Part shown: in pieces, positions 11,202 through 25,563 of the stretch
How positions within the stretch are numbered: the stretch's first letter is position 1
Layout of the letters: each line of letters starts with the position of its first letter
Assembly (NCBI RefSeq): GCF_010183535.1
Contig: NC_071328.1
Span: forward strand, 16,926,001-16,990,000
Origin: Caenorhabditis remanei
Lineage: Eukaryota; Nematoda; Chromadorea; Rhabditida; Rhabditidae
DNA length: 64,000 nucleotides
Direction: 5' to 3'
Notes under the pieces: generated by a model
What the model was told of the DNA's origin: nothing
Database searches by the model: none
What the model saw: only the letters and a program-made list of their open reading frames with translations
Position numbers and translations under genes: made by a program

Positions 11202-13352
11202 ATGGAAGAAGAAGGAAAAATGGTCCGCGAGTGGAGACGACTGAAGAAAATCGATGATCTCACTTATATGTAAGTTTTTTTTGGCTGAATTCGTTGTTCA
11301 GAACATATTTTTCCCCTAAAAACTCACTGGCGTGCCCGCGGCGCGTTTTCTTATTATAGTTTGATATGAATAGGTAAACCAAACTGTTAAAGGTTCTAGA
11401 AGACTTTTTGAGACGAATACATTTTTAGCGGTGAATGTGACTCGGAGCATCCAGCCGCCCGTGTTTTTGGTGGACATGTATTGGCTCAAGCAATGTCAGC
11501 CGCCTATTATACTGCTCCGGAAGGTTTCTATGTACACGCAGTGCATTGTTATTTTATTAGAGGAGGTGAGTAATGGGAGTGGTCTAAATATGGACTGAAA
11601 TTTCCTTCCAGGCGAGGAATCGATTCCTATCACCTACAATGTAAAGATAATTCGAAACGGGCGGAACTTTGCAATCCGATATGTTGAAGCTGTTCAACAC
11701 GGGAAAGTTATTCATTTGGCGGAGTTTTCATTGCAGAAGGTATATTATTGATTGGAGAGCTCAGAAAACGCTGATTCCGAATATATATTCAGTTTTTGCC
11801 CTCGAGGTCTGGTATTCGACAAAAACGAGGTCAAAGTTTGGGAAAGTAGAGGATCATTACCTTTTTAGACGTAAAGCTTGAGGTCTAAGCCTCCAAGTAC
11901 TTTAAAACGCAGTTTATAATGAAAAACCAAACCAAGATCTTCAAAACTATAATAATACCTTAAAATTAGTTTAAGATTACATAGTGTTAGAACGATTTTA
12001 AAAGAAGACGCAAAATTGTTTTCAATCCTACAAATTTTGTTGAAAAAATTTGACTTTTTTTTCCTAAAGCTGCACGAAAAACACAATTCATTTTTCTTGA
12101 ATACCAGGTCTCGAGAGCAAAAACTGAATACGTGTGTGGAACCAGCGTTTTCTCAGCTCTCCAAAAATATAGGACACTTATTTCTCCAAGACCTTCTCTA
12201 GTTAGCCTCTCACTTACACTAACCGTATACCTGTTTCCAGCTAGCCAGCGTCAAAGACACCTTCTCCCTCACTCCAGAATTCCCGGCACATGTACCAGGA
12301 CCCGATGGGTTAATCAGCAATATCTCTGGGAGACATCAAAAAGTTGCTGAAGGATTTGACGCCCGTGAATTACGAGGACAGGTCACTGAGAGAATGGCAC
12401 CAAGTCTCGAAATCCGACCAGCTGACTTGAATATGTTCTTACATGGAACAGGAGGAGTCAACCAGAAACAATATCTATGGATTAGGTATAAGATTCCTGT
12501 TGGTGAGTTTAGCAAGCTCATGTTGGCTGAGTAGACCCGAAATCTTACAGATAAATCCGACTACATGTTGAGACATGCAACTATTGTGTACTTATCCGAT
12601 TTGGAATTGGTGACTACTGGAGCATTGTGTTTCAATGATAAAATGTTTAAACTGCAAACTTCTATGGATCATTCGGCCTGGATCCATCAGTATGAGTGAG
12701 TTTTCTGCAGGAGTTTGTCTGTGTGTCTGTTAGTTCGGATTTCTGGTATTAATGCAGCAGTTCTTTGTTCATTAGCTCAATTAGCAAGTCCTCTCAATTT
12801 CCAGATTTGACATAAACGACTGGATTCTATACGAACAGGAATGTGTAGCCAACTCCAACCACAGAAGTTTGATTCATGGAAGATTATGGTCGAGAGATGG
12901 AAAGTGAGTTATTGGAGCCCAAAAACCCTCAAACATTTGCACCCGAAGCAAAGAGATCGCAGAGAACGAGACGCTCTCGCTTCTCTGTATCTCTGTCCCT
13001 AGCTTCCTATCTTTCAAGGCGCATATCTCAAAAGCGTAAATAGCTATCGAATAGTTGTCAACTACAAAAATGTAGAGCTAGATTTTATCTAAACAGTCAA
13101 TATAATTTCTAAGCAAACAACCCACAAACTCACATCATGCGCATATCTACAAACTGCTCTAGAAGCGCGTGCTCCTCAATCGACATCTTACTGATTTGAA
13201 TAGAAAACTCGAAATTTTTGTTGTTATTTAATGTGGATTTGTTAAAGTGTGTTTTAAATTGTTTAAAATCTTTCAAAAATTAATTTTCCAGACTCATAAT
13301 GTCGACATCCCAAGAAGCACTGATCTACAAAGTTCAACCGAGTAAAATTTAA
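11202..13352 (+). CDS. acyl-CoA thioesterase II (TesB/ACOT8 family), peroxisomal type
   Basis: Hydrolyses acyl-CoA to free acid and CoA. Seven exons: 11202-11269, 11429-11565, 11612-11739, 12241-12502, 12551-12695, 12805-12903, 13292-13352; all junctions are GT-AG and in phase, giving 299 aa. Double hot-dog fold signatures: FGGHVLAQAMSAA and HAVHCYFIRGG in the first repeat, then YLSDLELV, TSMDHSAWIH and HGRLWSRDGK in the second. By analogy with E. coli TesB the catalytic Asp/Ser-or-Thr/Gln correspond to about D215, S236 and Q287, all present. The protein ends Ser-Lys-Ile, a peroxisomal targeting signal 1 variant, which fits peroxisomal beta-oxidation. Intron 3 holds two arms of a dispersed MITE. 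I recall a C. elegans homologue in clone Y87G2A, near glp-4 and aex-6, but cannot confirm it. Confidence 0.92.
11745..12205. repeat. CTAGGGAAGG-family foldback repeat in thioesterase intron 3
   Basis: The left arm (11745-11875: CAGAAAACGCTGATTCC, TTTTTGCCCTCGAGGTCTGG) and right arm (12090-12205, inverted) face each other across a ~210 bp centre, all within intron 3 (11740-12240). The left outer tip is missing. Confidence 0.65.
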
Positions 13353-13377
13353 ATAATTAATCATTTTCATATTCTGT

Positions 13378-13383
13378 AATAAA
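13378..13383 (+). terminator. poly-A signal AATAAA of the thioesterase gene
   Basis: Canonical hexamer 26 bases after the stop codon, giving a very short 3' UTR, normal for Caenorhabditis. Confidence 0.7.
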
Positions 13384-14389
13384 TTAAGTTTTTACAACAC
13401 TTTTTGATCTTTAACACAGTTTGTTCAGAGAAATCAAAATCTGACGTTCCTGAGGCGCGTTTGGGGTTTTTTCTGAAAGAAAGGAGAAACATTGCAGGTT
13501 TTCAGTTTTTTTTCACAAAAATCAGTGTCCCAGACATTTTAACCTTTTTAGTCATGTTTTTATGCCTAATCCTTGATTTGACCTACTTCTGTACCTCCAA
13601 TTAGTCCAGAAACGCGCCAAACGGGTGCAAAACAACTCATTCATTCAAAACACCCGGCTTGGCCTCATAAACGTCACTCTCCGTTCGAAAGCACGCTTGT
13701 TTACACGTAGTTCATGCCAATCTGACGCAATATGACTCAAATCTAAAATTGCGAAATTGGAAAGGCTGAATTTATAAGGAATCGACATATGAATCGACTC
13801 AGAATTGCTTCTTTATTCATTTTTAATAATTTTCCCGATTTGCTTTTGTTTATTCAAATTAAAATCCAGCTAAATCTGAAATAGCAATGCTTTATTCACA
13901 TTTCCTGTTGATTTTTGACCGTACTCCTCCAAAGTGTCGTAAGGTGTGGTACATTGACACGCTCACGCAATACTGCAGACTCAGTGGAAAATTTATTTTT
14001 TTGGTGATTTTTATTTTAGTTTTCAGGTTTTCTCAGTCAATTTTTCATATCTTTCCTGATTTTTGTTATGAAAATTAAGCTTAAACCTCGAATTATCGGT
14101 TTTTCAAGCATTCGACCATAATTTTCCGTCAAATCACTGGGAATTTCAGTCCTAAACTGGCTGATTTGTGAAAATTTTTCTTTTTGGCATAATCTCACAT
14201 TTTTGGGTTTTTTTAATATGAAAATGGTGCTTCTGAATAGAATTATTGTTTTTCAAGCTAAATTCTATGAATTTTCTCCGATTCGACGAGATTTTAAGTT
14301 AAAACTGAAAACTCGTTGAATTATTTTCCATTCTTCACTTTTCCCTCTTTTTTACTTGTCTCATTTTTTTCACCTTAATCATCCTATTT
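13384..14389. other. intergenic between thioesterase and glp-4
   Basis: A/T-rich with T runs. Open frames (13404-13604, 13887-14078) have no splice context and low-complexity composition. It presumably holds the glp-4 promoter; no specific element recognised. Confidence 0.4.
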
Positions 14390-14399
14390 TTTCTTCCAG
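14388..14399 (+). promoter_or_regulatory. glp-4: probable SL trans-splice acceptor of glp-4
   Basis: Pyrimidine-rich stretch ending TTCTTCCAG, 14 bases before the ATG at 14414, with no coding exon upstream. Confidence 0.65.
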
Positions 14400-14413
14400 G
14401 TAACCAAAAAATC

Positions 14414-17400
14414 ATGGCGGACGCAAATCGCCCGAAAACTGAAAAAGAACTGAAAAAAGAAGCCGAGAAGGCGGCGAAAATCGCCAAGTTCGAGGAGAAA
14501 CAAAAGAAGTTGGCTGAGCAGAAGGCCAAGGCAGCAGCCAGTGATAAGCCTGCTAAAGAGGTAAATTTTAAATTTTCTCTGGTAGAAAACTCGAAAATCT
14601 CAGGGATTTTGATAAAAAAGCTGTAACTTTCGAGCGATTCTTTGAAATTTTCGGTATTTCCAGGCCAAAGCCAAAAAGGACCCAGCCGCCACTGCAGTTC
14701 CTGTGGATAACACTGCTCCGGGACTCAAGAAGGACATCTCCTCCGATATTCCATCCGCATACTCGCCAAGCTACGTAGAATCCGCGTGGTATTCGTGGTG
14801 GGAGAAAGAAGGATACTTCAAGCCAGAATACATTGATAAGTTGCATCCAGGCGCCAATCCGGAGTCGTTCGTCATCTGTATCCCACCTCCAAATGTGACA
14901 GGAACTCTTCATGTCGGACACGCGTTGGCAACGACTGTCGAGGATACGATCACTCGATTCAATCGAATGCATGGAAAGAGAACACTCTTCAATCCAGGAT
15001 GTGATCACGCTGGAATCGCCACACAGGTCGTCGTCGAGAAACGACTGAAACGTGAACGTGGATTGACTCGTCACGATTTGGGACGTGACAGATTCAATCA
15101 GGAGGTGTGGCATTGGAAGAACGAGAAGGGAGACGTCATCTATGATCAATTCCGCAAGTTGGGAGCGTCTGTCGACTGGGATCGAGCTGTGTTCACGATG
15201 GATCCGAAGATGTGTCGTGCTGTCACAGAGGCATTCATTCGGATGCACGAGTCGGGAACTATCTACAGATCGAATCGATTGGTCAACTGGAGTTGTGCAT
15301 TGAGATCCGCCATTTCTGGTGTGTAGTTGTGAGAAAATAGACGAAAAACAACCAGATATTAGAGAAAATAGACTGAAAACCTCTGAAAATTTGCAAAAAT
15401 GAGAAAACTTTACTCCTCGCTTTGAAATGTTGTATACGATTCTCAGTGATTTTAAGCGGAAAATCTTAGGCGTCAGAGCGCCTCCAGACTTACGGATGCC
15501 CGAAAATTTCATTTTTTCACTCAAGTTATCCATACTTCCTCACCGAAAAAACCTCAATTTTCCTCATTTTCAGACATCGATATTAAAGAAAAATTGACTG
15601 AATTAGCTTAATGACCCGATTTTTCAGGATTAAGAATAATTTTTGCACAAAATCTGCTAATATCACCTATAATTCGCAAATTAGGCGCCAGAGACGCCCC
15701 AGACACATTTGGACACCCGAAATTTCAAATTTTGCTCCCCAAATTTTATACTTTCTCACCGAATTTCTACATTTTCAGACATCGAAGTCGACAAGAAGGA
15801 CCTGACCGGCTCCACACTCATCGCCGTCCCGGGATACGAGCAAAAAGTCGAGTTCGGAGTGCTCAACTCGTTCGCCTACAAAATCGAGGGATCCGATGAG
15901 GAGATTGTCGTCTCAACGACACGTATCGAGACAATGTTGGGAGATTCTGGAATCGCCGTGCATCCAGACGATCAGAGATACAAGCATTTGGTTGGAAAGA
16001 AGTGTATTCATCCGTTCATTGCTTCCCGCGAACTTCCGATCTTTGCCGATTCGTTCGTTGAGATGGAATTCGGAACTGGAGCCGTCAAGATCACTCCAGC
16101 ACACGATCACAACGATTATGAGGTTGGAATCCGTCAGAATCTTCCATTCCATAATTGTATTACGGATGACGGTCTGATTTCCAATGGATGCGGACAATTC
16201 TCTGGAATGAAACGGTTCGATGCGAGAAATGCTGTTATCGAAGCGCTGAAAGAAAAGGGTTTGTATAGAGGAAAAGAGGATAACCCGATGGTTGTTCCAA
16301 CATGCTCTCGCTCCAAAGATGTCATTGAGCCAATCCTTAAACCCCAGTGGTACGTAAAGTGCTCTCATATGGCCGAGAAAGCGGTCGCCGCTGTCGCCAA
16401 CGGAGACCTTCAAATCATCCCGGAATTCCATAAAGCCACGTGGAACCGATGGCTCGAAGCTAGCCGTGATTGGTGCATCTCCCGACAGCTCTGGTGGGGA
16501 CACAGAATTCCTGCGTACTTTGTGAGCTTTGCCGATGGGCGGGAGCAACCGTTGCCAGAGGAGAACTATTGGGTGTCGGCGAGAACTGAGCAGGAGGCTC
16601 GTCAGAAGGCGGCGAAGAAGTTCCAAGTCCCAGAAGCGGAGATTTTGTTGAAATGGGATGAGGATGTGTTGGATACTTGGTTCTCATCGGGAATGTGGCC
16701 GTTCGCCGTGTTTGGATGGCCTGATAACACCAAGGATATGGATTTATTCTTCCCGTCGGCTGTGTTGGAGACTGGACACGATATTCTCTTCTTCTGGGTC
16801 GCTAGAATGGTGTTTATGGCACAAGAGCTGACTGGAAAACTTCCGTTCAAGGTTTGGCTTGAAATCAGTTCAAAAATAAGCGTCAAAAGTGTGCAAGGCT
16901 TCTGGATTATAGGTTTTTATATAAAAAATATCTATTTTAACAACAAAATCGCATCAAAGACACGCCAGACACTGGAAACAGCTTGTCTGGCATGTCTTTA
17001 GTGCTATTTTTAATGGAAAATTGTCGAAAAGTGATATATTTGTCTTTTTTTTTCTATAAAACCACAAATCCAACATCAAAGTTTTTATTGCGCTTCACTT
17101 CATCTTGACGAGCTTCGGACTCTTAAAACGCGTCAATGGTGCGCGAGGCGTATTAGAAAAATCCCGTTTTCAACCCGTCTTGAGTGTCTTTGACGCGTTG
17201 TTTTAGATTTTGGTCTAGAAAATAAGTTCAGAATGTGAAAGAACACACGTCTGGCGTTCCTTCTATGTACGAGCTTTCAAGTTCACAAGCTCTTGTGAGG
17301 CGTAGGAGTTTTTAGCGTCTGAAAAATTGCCTGGTGCAAATTTTAAAATCAACATTCGCGTCAGAGACACGCCAGACACCTCTAGCTTGCCTGGCGTGTC

Positions 17401-20004
17401 TTTGGCGCTATTTTTAACGAGGAGATCTGAAAATGGAGATTTTTGCCTTTTTTTCCTATAAACCCTCGAATAATTTAATCAATTTCCAGGAGATCCTCCT
17501 CCACGCAATGATTCGAGACGCTCACGGCCGTAAGATGTCAAAATCACTCGGAAACGTCATCGATCCACTCGACGTCATTCGTGGAGTCACTCTCGAAGGA
17601 CTTCAATCCCAATTACTCTCGGGAAATCTTGACGAGAAAGAGATTGTCGTTGCGAAGGCGGGACAAGCACGTGACTATCCAGATGGAATTCCAGAATGCG
17701 GTGTCGACGCTCTTCGTTTCGCTCTTCTCGCTTACACTTCCCAGGGAAGAGACATCAATTTGGATGTTCTCCGTGTCCAGGGATATCGATTCTTCTGTAA
17801 TAAAATCTGGCAAGCCGTCCGTTTCTCCCTCAATCAATTCGCCGAGAAACCCGATCAGAAGCCATCTTTCAACATTGATCTCTCCAAAGCCACGCCCACC
17901 GATAAATGGATTCTCTCGAAGTTGGCCAAGGCTGTTAAGGAGACGAACGAGACGTTGAAGGTGTACAATTTCACACAGGCAACCACTGTCACCTATAATT
18001 TCTGGTTGTACGACTTCTGTGATGTCTACATTGAGGCTATTAAGCCAGTTCTCTATGGAGGTGTGTAATCGAGGGGCTAAGCATCTGAAAATAGACTCAT
18101 TTGTCTCTAAATCTTGGCGTTTTTAGCTGTAAAATTGATTCATATTTTGTCAAAGGCGTTCCAGATCACTGAAATTTAGTTGCTGACTGTCTGGCTTGCC
18201 TTTAGCGCGTTTTCAAACAATAATTTGACAGTCAACGCGAATCAGCTGGAGTGTCTTTGGCGCATTTTTCAGATTTCAGTGGAAAATCGTAGCCAGAAAA
18301 TCCTAGAAATGAAGTTCAGAATGTGGAAAAACACTTTTCTGGCGTGCTTTCTACGCGTTTTCAGATTCTTCTGAAAAACTGTCTGGTGCACGTTTGACGC
18401 GTTTCCCATATCTAGGATTTTCAGAAAAAGTGTAGTTTGTAGTTTGCTGAATGGCTCGCAGTCGACGCTTTTCCTCAGAACTTTTCCGCGTTTTCTAGTA
18501 CAAAGTTTAGATTTTGCTTATTTTTCCCCATAAAAACAGTAAAATGAGCCACTCATAACCTCTATCATATAACTATTTCCAGACAACGCCGACCTCCGCC
18601 AAATCGCCATCTCCGTGCTCCACCTCTGCGTTGACACTGGTCTCCGTCTGATCTCTCCATTGATGCCATTCATCTCCGAAGAGCTGTGGCAACGTCTTCC
18701 GCGACTCGCCGATTCGGATTACTCGTCTCCATCGATCATTGTTGCTCAATATCCATTGACTGAGAGATATGAGAAGTATCAGGATGAGAAGTTGGAGGCG
18801 GCGTTTGAGTTCGCCAAGGAAGTTGTTGGAAAGGTCCGATCGTTAAGAGCGGATTATGATTTGACAGCAAGGACTAAGATTAGCAGTAAGTTTTCGTGAA
18901 GAATCAGAAAATAGCATATTTTCACCCATATTCCACATACCTATCTGTATGGCTGAAAGTCCAGATGTCTCTATAGCTAGAAATTGAAATTTTCGGATAA
19001 CGGAAATCGGCCATCTTTTGACTGAAAATCGCAATTTTTCAGCAATTTTCACCTCAAATGGGGCGAAACGCCCTATCTTTTCTTCATTAAATTTATTCCA
19101 TTATTCCAGTCCAAATCCTCTCGGAAACCAACGAAGACCAAGAAATGCTTCGAGACCTCGCCCCACTCCTCGCCACCCTCACATGGAGTAAATCCGTCAC
19201 AATTCTCTCGAAATCTGAAAGTGATAAAATCGAGAAGGGTTCCGCCCATATCGCGTGTGGAAGTCGCTGTCAAGTCTATATTAATCTCACTGGGATTATC
19301 GATACTGAAAAGGAGGTGCGATAGATGGAATTCAGGAGATGATATAAAAATGTATTTTCAGATCGAGAAGCTCGGAGCTAAATTGCAAAAGAACCAGATT
19401 TCAGTGAAGAAGATCTCGGATATTCAATCGGTTGCCGACTACGAACAGAAGGTTCCATCCGGAATTCGTGCTCGTGATCAGGAGAAGGTAATCGTCCGAG
19501 AATTAGCACAAAATTTTAGAGAACTTCTGGAAGAATTAGAAATTTCGGTATTTTTACCACTGTAATCGGCTAGAAAAGGTGTCAAAGATACCCCAACCTG
19601 GCGACTTCTGAAAATCAACATTTTTCTACGTTTTTCTATCAAAAACTTTTTTTTTCATAAAACCTATTCCAAATTCTTCTTCGTAAAATTGTCCAAGAAA
19701 AGGCTGAAAATGTTATAGTATTTTTGAATTAAATAGAAATTTCTGTATTTTCACGACAATTTGAACTGAAATCGGCTAGAAAAGACGTCCAATGGTTGCC
19801 AATCCATTTCAAATAGCTGGTGAACGCGTTTTCTAGCCACAAAACTTCTGAAAATCAGCAGTTTTTCAATCAAAAAACCTCCAATTTTTACATAAAAGCC
19901 CTTTTTTCCCATAAAATCTCTTTCAATTCTTTCAGAAAGCCTCCCTGGAAAAGGAAATCGAGAACATCACGGCTGCAATCGCCCAACTCAAAGCTCTTAA
20001 CTAA
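14414..20004 (+). CDS. glp-4: valyl-tRNA synthetase, cytosolic (class I)
   Basis: Charges tRNA-Val with valine using ATP. Eight exons: 14414-14560, 14664-15318, 15779-16851, 17490-18060, 18583-18885, 19110-19315, 19362-19487, 19936-20004; all GT-AG and in phase, 1049 aa, close to the length I recall for C. elegans GLP-4. The N-terminus is a Lys/Glu/Ala-rich appendix (residues 1-50). The class I HIGH motif is HVGH (132-135) in [15 protein letters not shown], and KMSKS is at 640-644. Between them lies the CP1 editing region with [17 protein letters not shown] and the Trp-rich [17 protein letters not shown]. The anticodon-binding helical domain follows, and the C-terminus is a coiled-coil tail ([14 protein letters not shown]). 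Intron 2 has a duplicated decoy acceptor; introns 3 and 4 carry copies of a local GGCGCG-rich repeat. In C. elegans, glp-4(bn2) affects this enzyme and blocks germ-line proliferation. Confidence 0.95.
15466..15795 (+). repeat. intron-2/exon-3 boundary duplication with decoy acceptor
   Basis: About 110 bp spanning the end of intron 2 and the start of exon 3 occur twice (about 15475-15590 and 15680-15795). Both contain GGCG(T/C)CAGAG, CTCACCGAA and CATTTTCAGACATCGA. The real acceptor is at 15776-15778. The first copy's acceptor at 15571-15573 would reach a TAA at 15609-15611, so its use would truncate the protein. Confidence 0.75.
16930..17420. repeat. GGCGCG-rich local repeat in glp-4 intron 3
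   Basis: Degenerate words of the type CTGGCGTGTCTTTGGCGCG, in both orientations. The part 17080-17290 is a diverged copy of 20880-21070 downstream of the gene (shared AAAACGCGTCAATGGTGC, GTCTAGAAAA-AGTTCAGAATG, GTCTGGCGT). Confidence 0.65.
18120..18480. repeat. GGCGCG-rich local repeat in glp-4 intron 4
   Basis: 18290-18450 closely matches 21010-21160: ACGCGTTTTCAGATTCTTC, TGAAAAACTGTCTGG, GTTTGACGCGTTTC and GTGTAGTTTGTAG occur in the same order and spacing. Confidence 0.75.
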
Positions 20005-20433
20005 TTTCCGTTCTTTTTTCTTGTTAATTAATTCATTCGTTTCCCTCTCCACTATATATTCAAATATTTTATTGTTTGTTTCCCACCATTTCCCTCGTTT
20101 TCCCTCCTTGTTTTCTCCCCTTTATAGTTTTCCACATATAAATGTAACGTATCGATTTTTGTATGTGTCTCTGTCAACTCCTCCGGTTTATTTATCATTG
20201 TTTTCACTGCTTTTTCTGTCTGAAATGTTCGCCGGTTTTCTCTTTTTCTTCTGCTTTCGGTAGTAATAGTAAAATTCCCCCTCCCATTGTTTTCAGCCCC
20301 TTTTTCTCTAATTTGGCTCCCCCAACAAGAAGTCAAGTCAAAAAGCCAAAACACCCCCATTTTCCCACCGAGAGCCAAAAAACCAAAATTTTTTTTGGCT
20401 CCCGATTTTTAGCTCGGATAGCTGCTCGGACGA

Positions 20434-20439
20434 AATAAA
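20434..20439 (+). terminator. glp-4: candidate poly-A signal AATAAA of glp-4
   Basis: First canonical hexamer after the stop at 20004, about 430 bases downstream. Variant signals closer to the stop cannot be excluded. Confidence 0.5.
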
Positions 20440-24125
<3,686 letters not shown>

Positions 24126-24713
24126 AGACTCTTGACAATTTCCCTTTGATTCTTTCTGGGCTTTTTGGGAACGTTTTGTGACATTAGCTGTCGCAAAACG
24201 TATTTACTTACTAATTTAGATAGTTAATTGCATAATACAAACTACAGAATTTTATAAATTTCACTTTTCAAGTCGTTAATAAGAGATGAGGCTTAACTGA
24301 GGAAGTGCACTGGTACTGTAGATAGCCGTGGTTGAAATTACCAAACTTCTGACTTTGTTTTCTCAAAACTTAGTGAGCTTATTCAAAAAAGATTTATATA
24401 TTCGAAATCATCAAATTCTCAGTTTTTCAATGATATATAACACAATACCCATTTATCATCAGAATCAGTGTTCCCATCCCCTGAAAACAACCTCCTATCA
24501 ATAGAGCGCACTTTCCTCTCCCCCTCTCTACAATTGTCATCATTTCTTCTGTATTACTCACCTTCTGATTCTTTATTCCTGTTTCCCACACCACCCGTCC
24601 CCCACTGTCCCCATATCTTTCTCTTTTTTCTCTTTTTTCCACATTTTTTCTTTTTCTCTCACAGAATCTAAAATTCATCCGTTTCTGAAAACTTATCGAA
24701 GATCTCCCTAATT

Positions 24714-24719
24714 AATAAA
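24714..24719 (+). terminator. aex-6: candidate poly-A signal AATAAA of aex-6
   Basis: Canonical hexamer about 590 bases after the stop. Nearer A/T-rich variants (about 24225-24290) are also possible. Confidence 0.35.
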
Positions 24720-24824
24720 TCACCAGATAAATATATTTATTTCGAAATCTTTCGAAATTCTTCTGTGATGCCTTGGGCGCGTTTAAGGGTAGGTGGAGAG
24801 GTGATGAAATACCTGCTACTTCTC

Positions 24825-25049
24825 CATTCTTGTCAACACCCGGATAATTGGCGCCAAAAATCGAAACTCAAAAGTTTTCTAATTTTTTGAATTTCCTTCT
24901 CCGAAACAGTCACATTTTCGACTATGTTTCAGAATTAATAGAAATTCTGAAAATCATCAAAAAATGTTCACATTTTCGACGAAAAATTTCAATTTAAAAA
25001 TGTCGAGAAAACTTGGTTCTTTTTTTGAGGCCGGGCCTTGACAAGTGTG
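24825..25049. mobile_element. short MITE with CTTGTCAA...GGCCCGG termini
   Basis: The left end CATTCTTGTCAACACCCGG and the right end CCGGGCCTTGACAAGTGTG are inverted repeats about 190 bp apart. The same ends occur at 52047-52215. No ORF. Confidence 0.6.
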
Positions 25050-25205
25050 AGTTTTTTCTCGATTTTAAATTAGACCAACCTCTACAGCGTTTTTTAGCTC
25101 ACCTGAGAAAAACGGGCCAAAGACGCGCCAGAGTTATTAGTCGAATATGCAAGCTTTAAGTAAAACAAACCTGATGACGTCTTTCAACACTGCCACTGTT
25201 TTTTG

Positions 25206-25563
25206 TCATGTGAACGAGTGGAAGTTGATGAAAGATGGCATCAGGCCGCCTGCAGGGTTATAGAGAGGAATAGATAGAGTTGTGTGGGTCGAATAGATAG
25301 GGAATGGGAATGGACACGACGCATTGTTATAGAGCATTTGCATAGGAATAGGTGATGGTAGTGATGAAGAATAGGTCTTGGTAAATATCACGAGAGGTAG
25401 ACGACTCCAGAAGGCTATTAGAATAGAATATCGGTGGGGATGGTCCTGAAAATGTGGACAATAATATTTAGATGATAATCAATTTTCTTACTTTCTTAAA
25501 CTCAGAATTTGCCATATTTGTAACTGAGGATCGAAAAAATGATAGTTTGTTCCTGTTACACAT
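25206..25563 (-). CDS. possible two-exon hypothetical protein, 103 aa
   Basis: I do not recognise it. Exon 1 is 25563-25492 (24 codons, starts MCNRNKLSFF) and exon 2 is 25445-25206 (79 codons plus TGA). The 46-nt intron between them has a GTAAGA donor and ATTTTCAG acceptor, the typical size of a Caenorhabditis intron, and keeps phase 0. Exon 2 opens with a hydrophobic stretch (YSILIAFWSRLPLVIF) followed by Ser/Pro/Thr/Tyr-rich sequence (SSSLPSPIPMQ, PFPFPIYST). A possible trans-splice acceptor lies near 25636. No domain is evident and it may be a chance frame. Confidence 0.3.

Noticed and set aside
14568..15533. 321-codon minus-strand frame
   Set aside because: Antisense shadow of glp-4 exon 2, whose homology and splice sites are clear.
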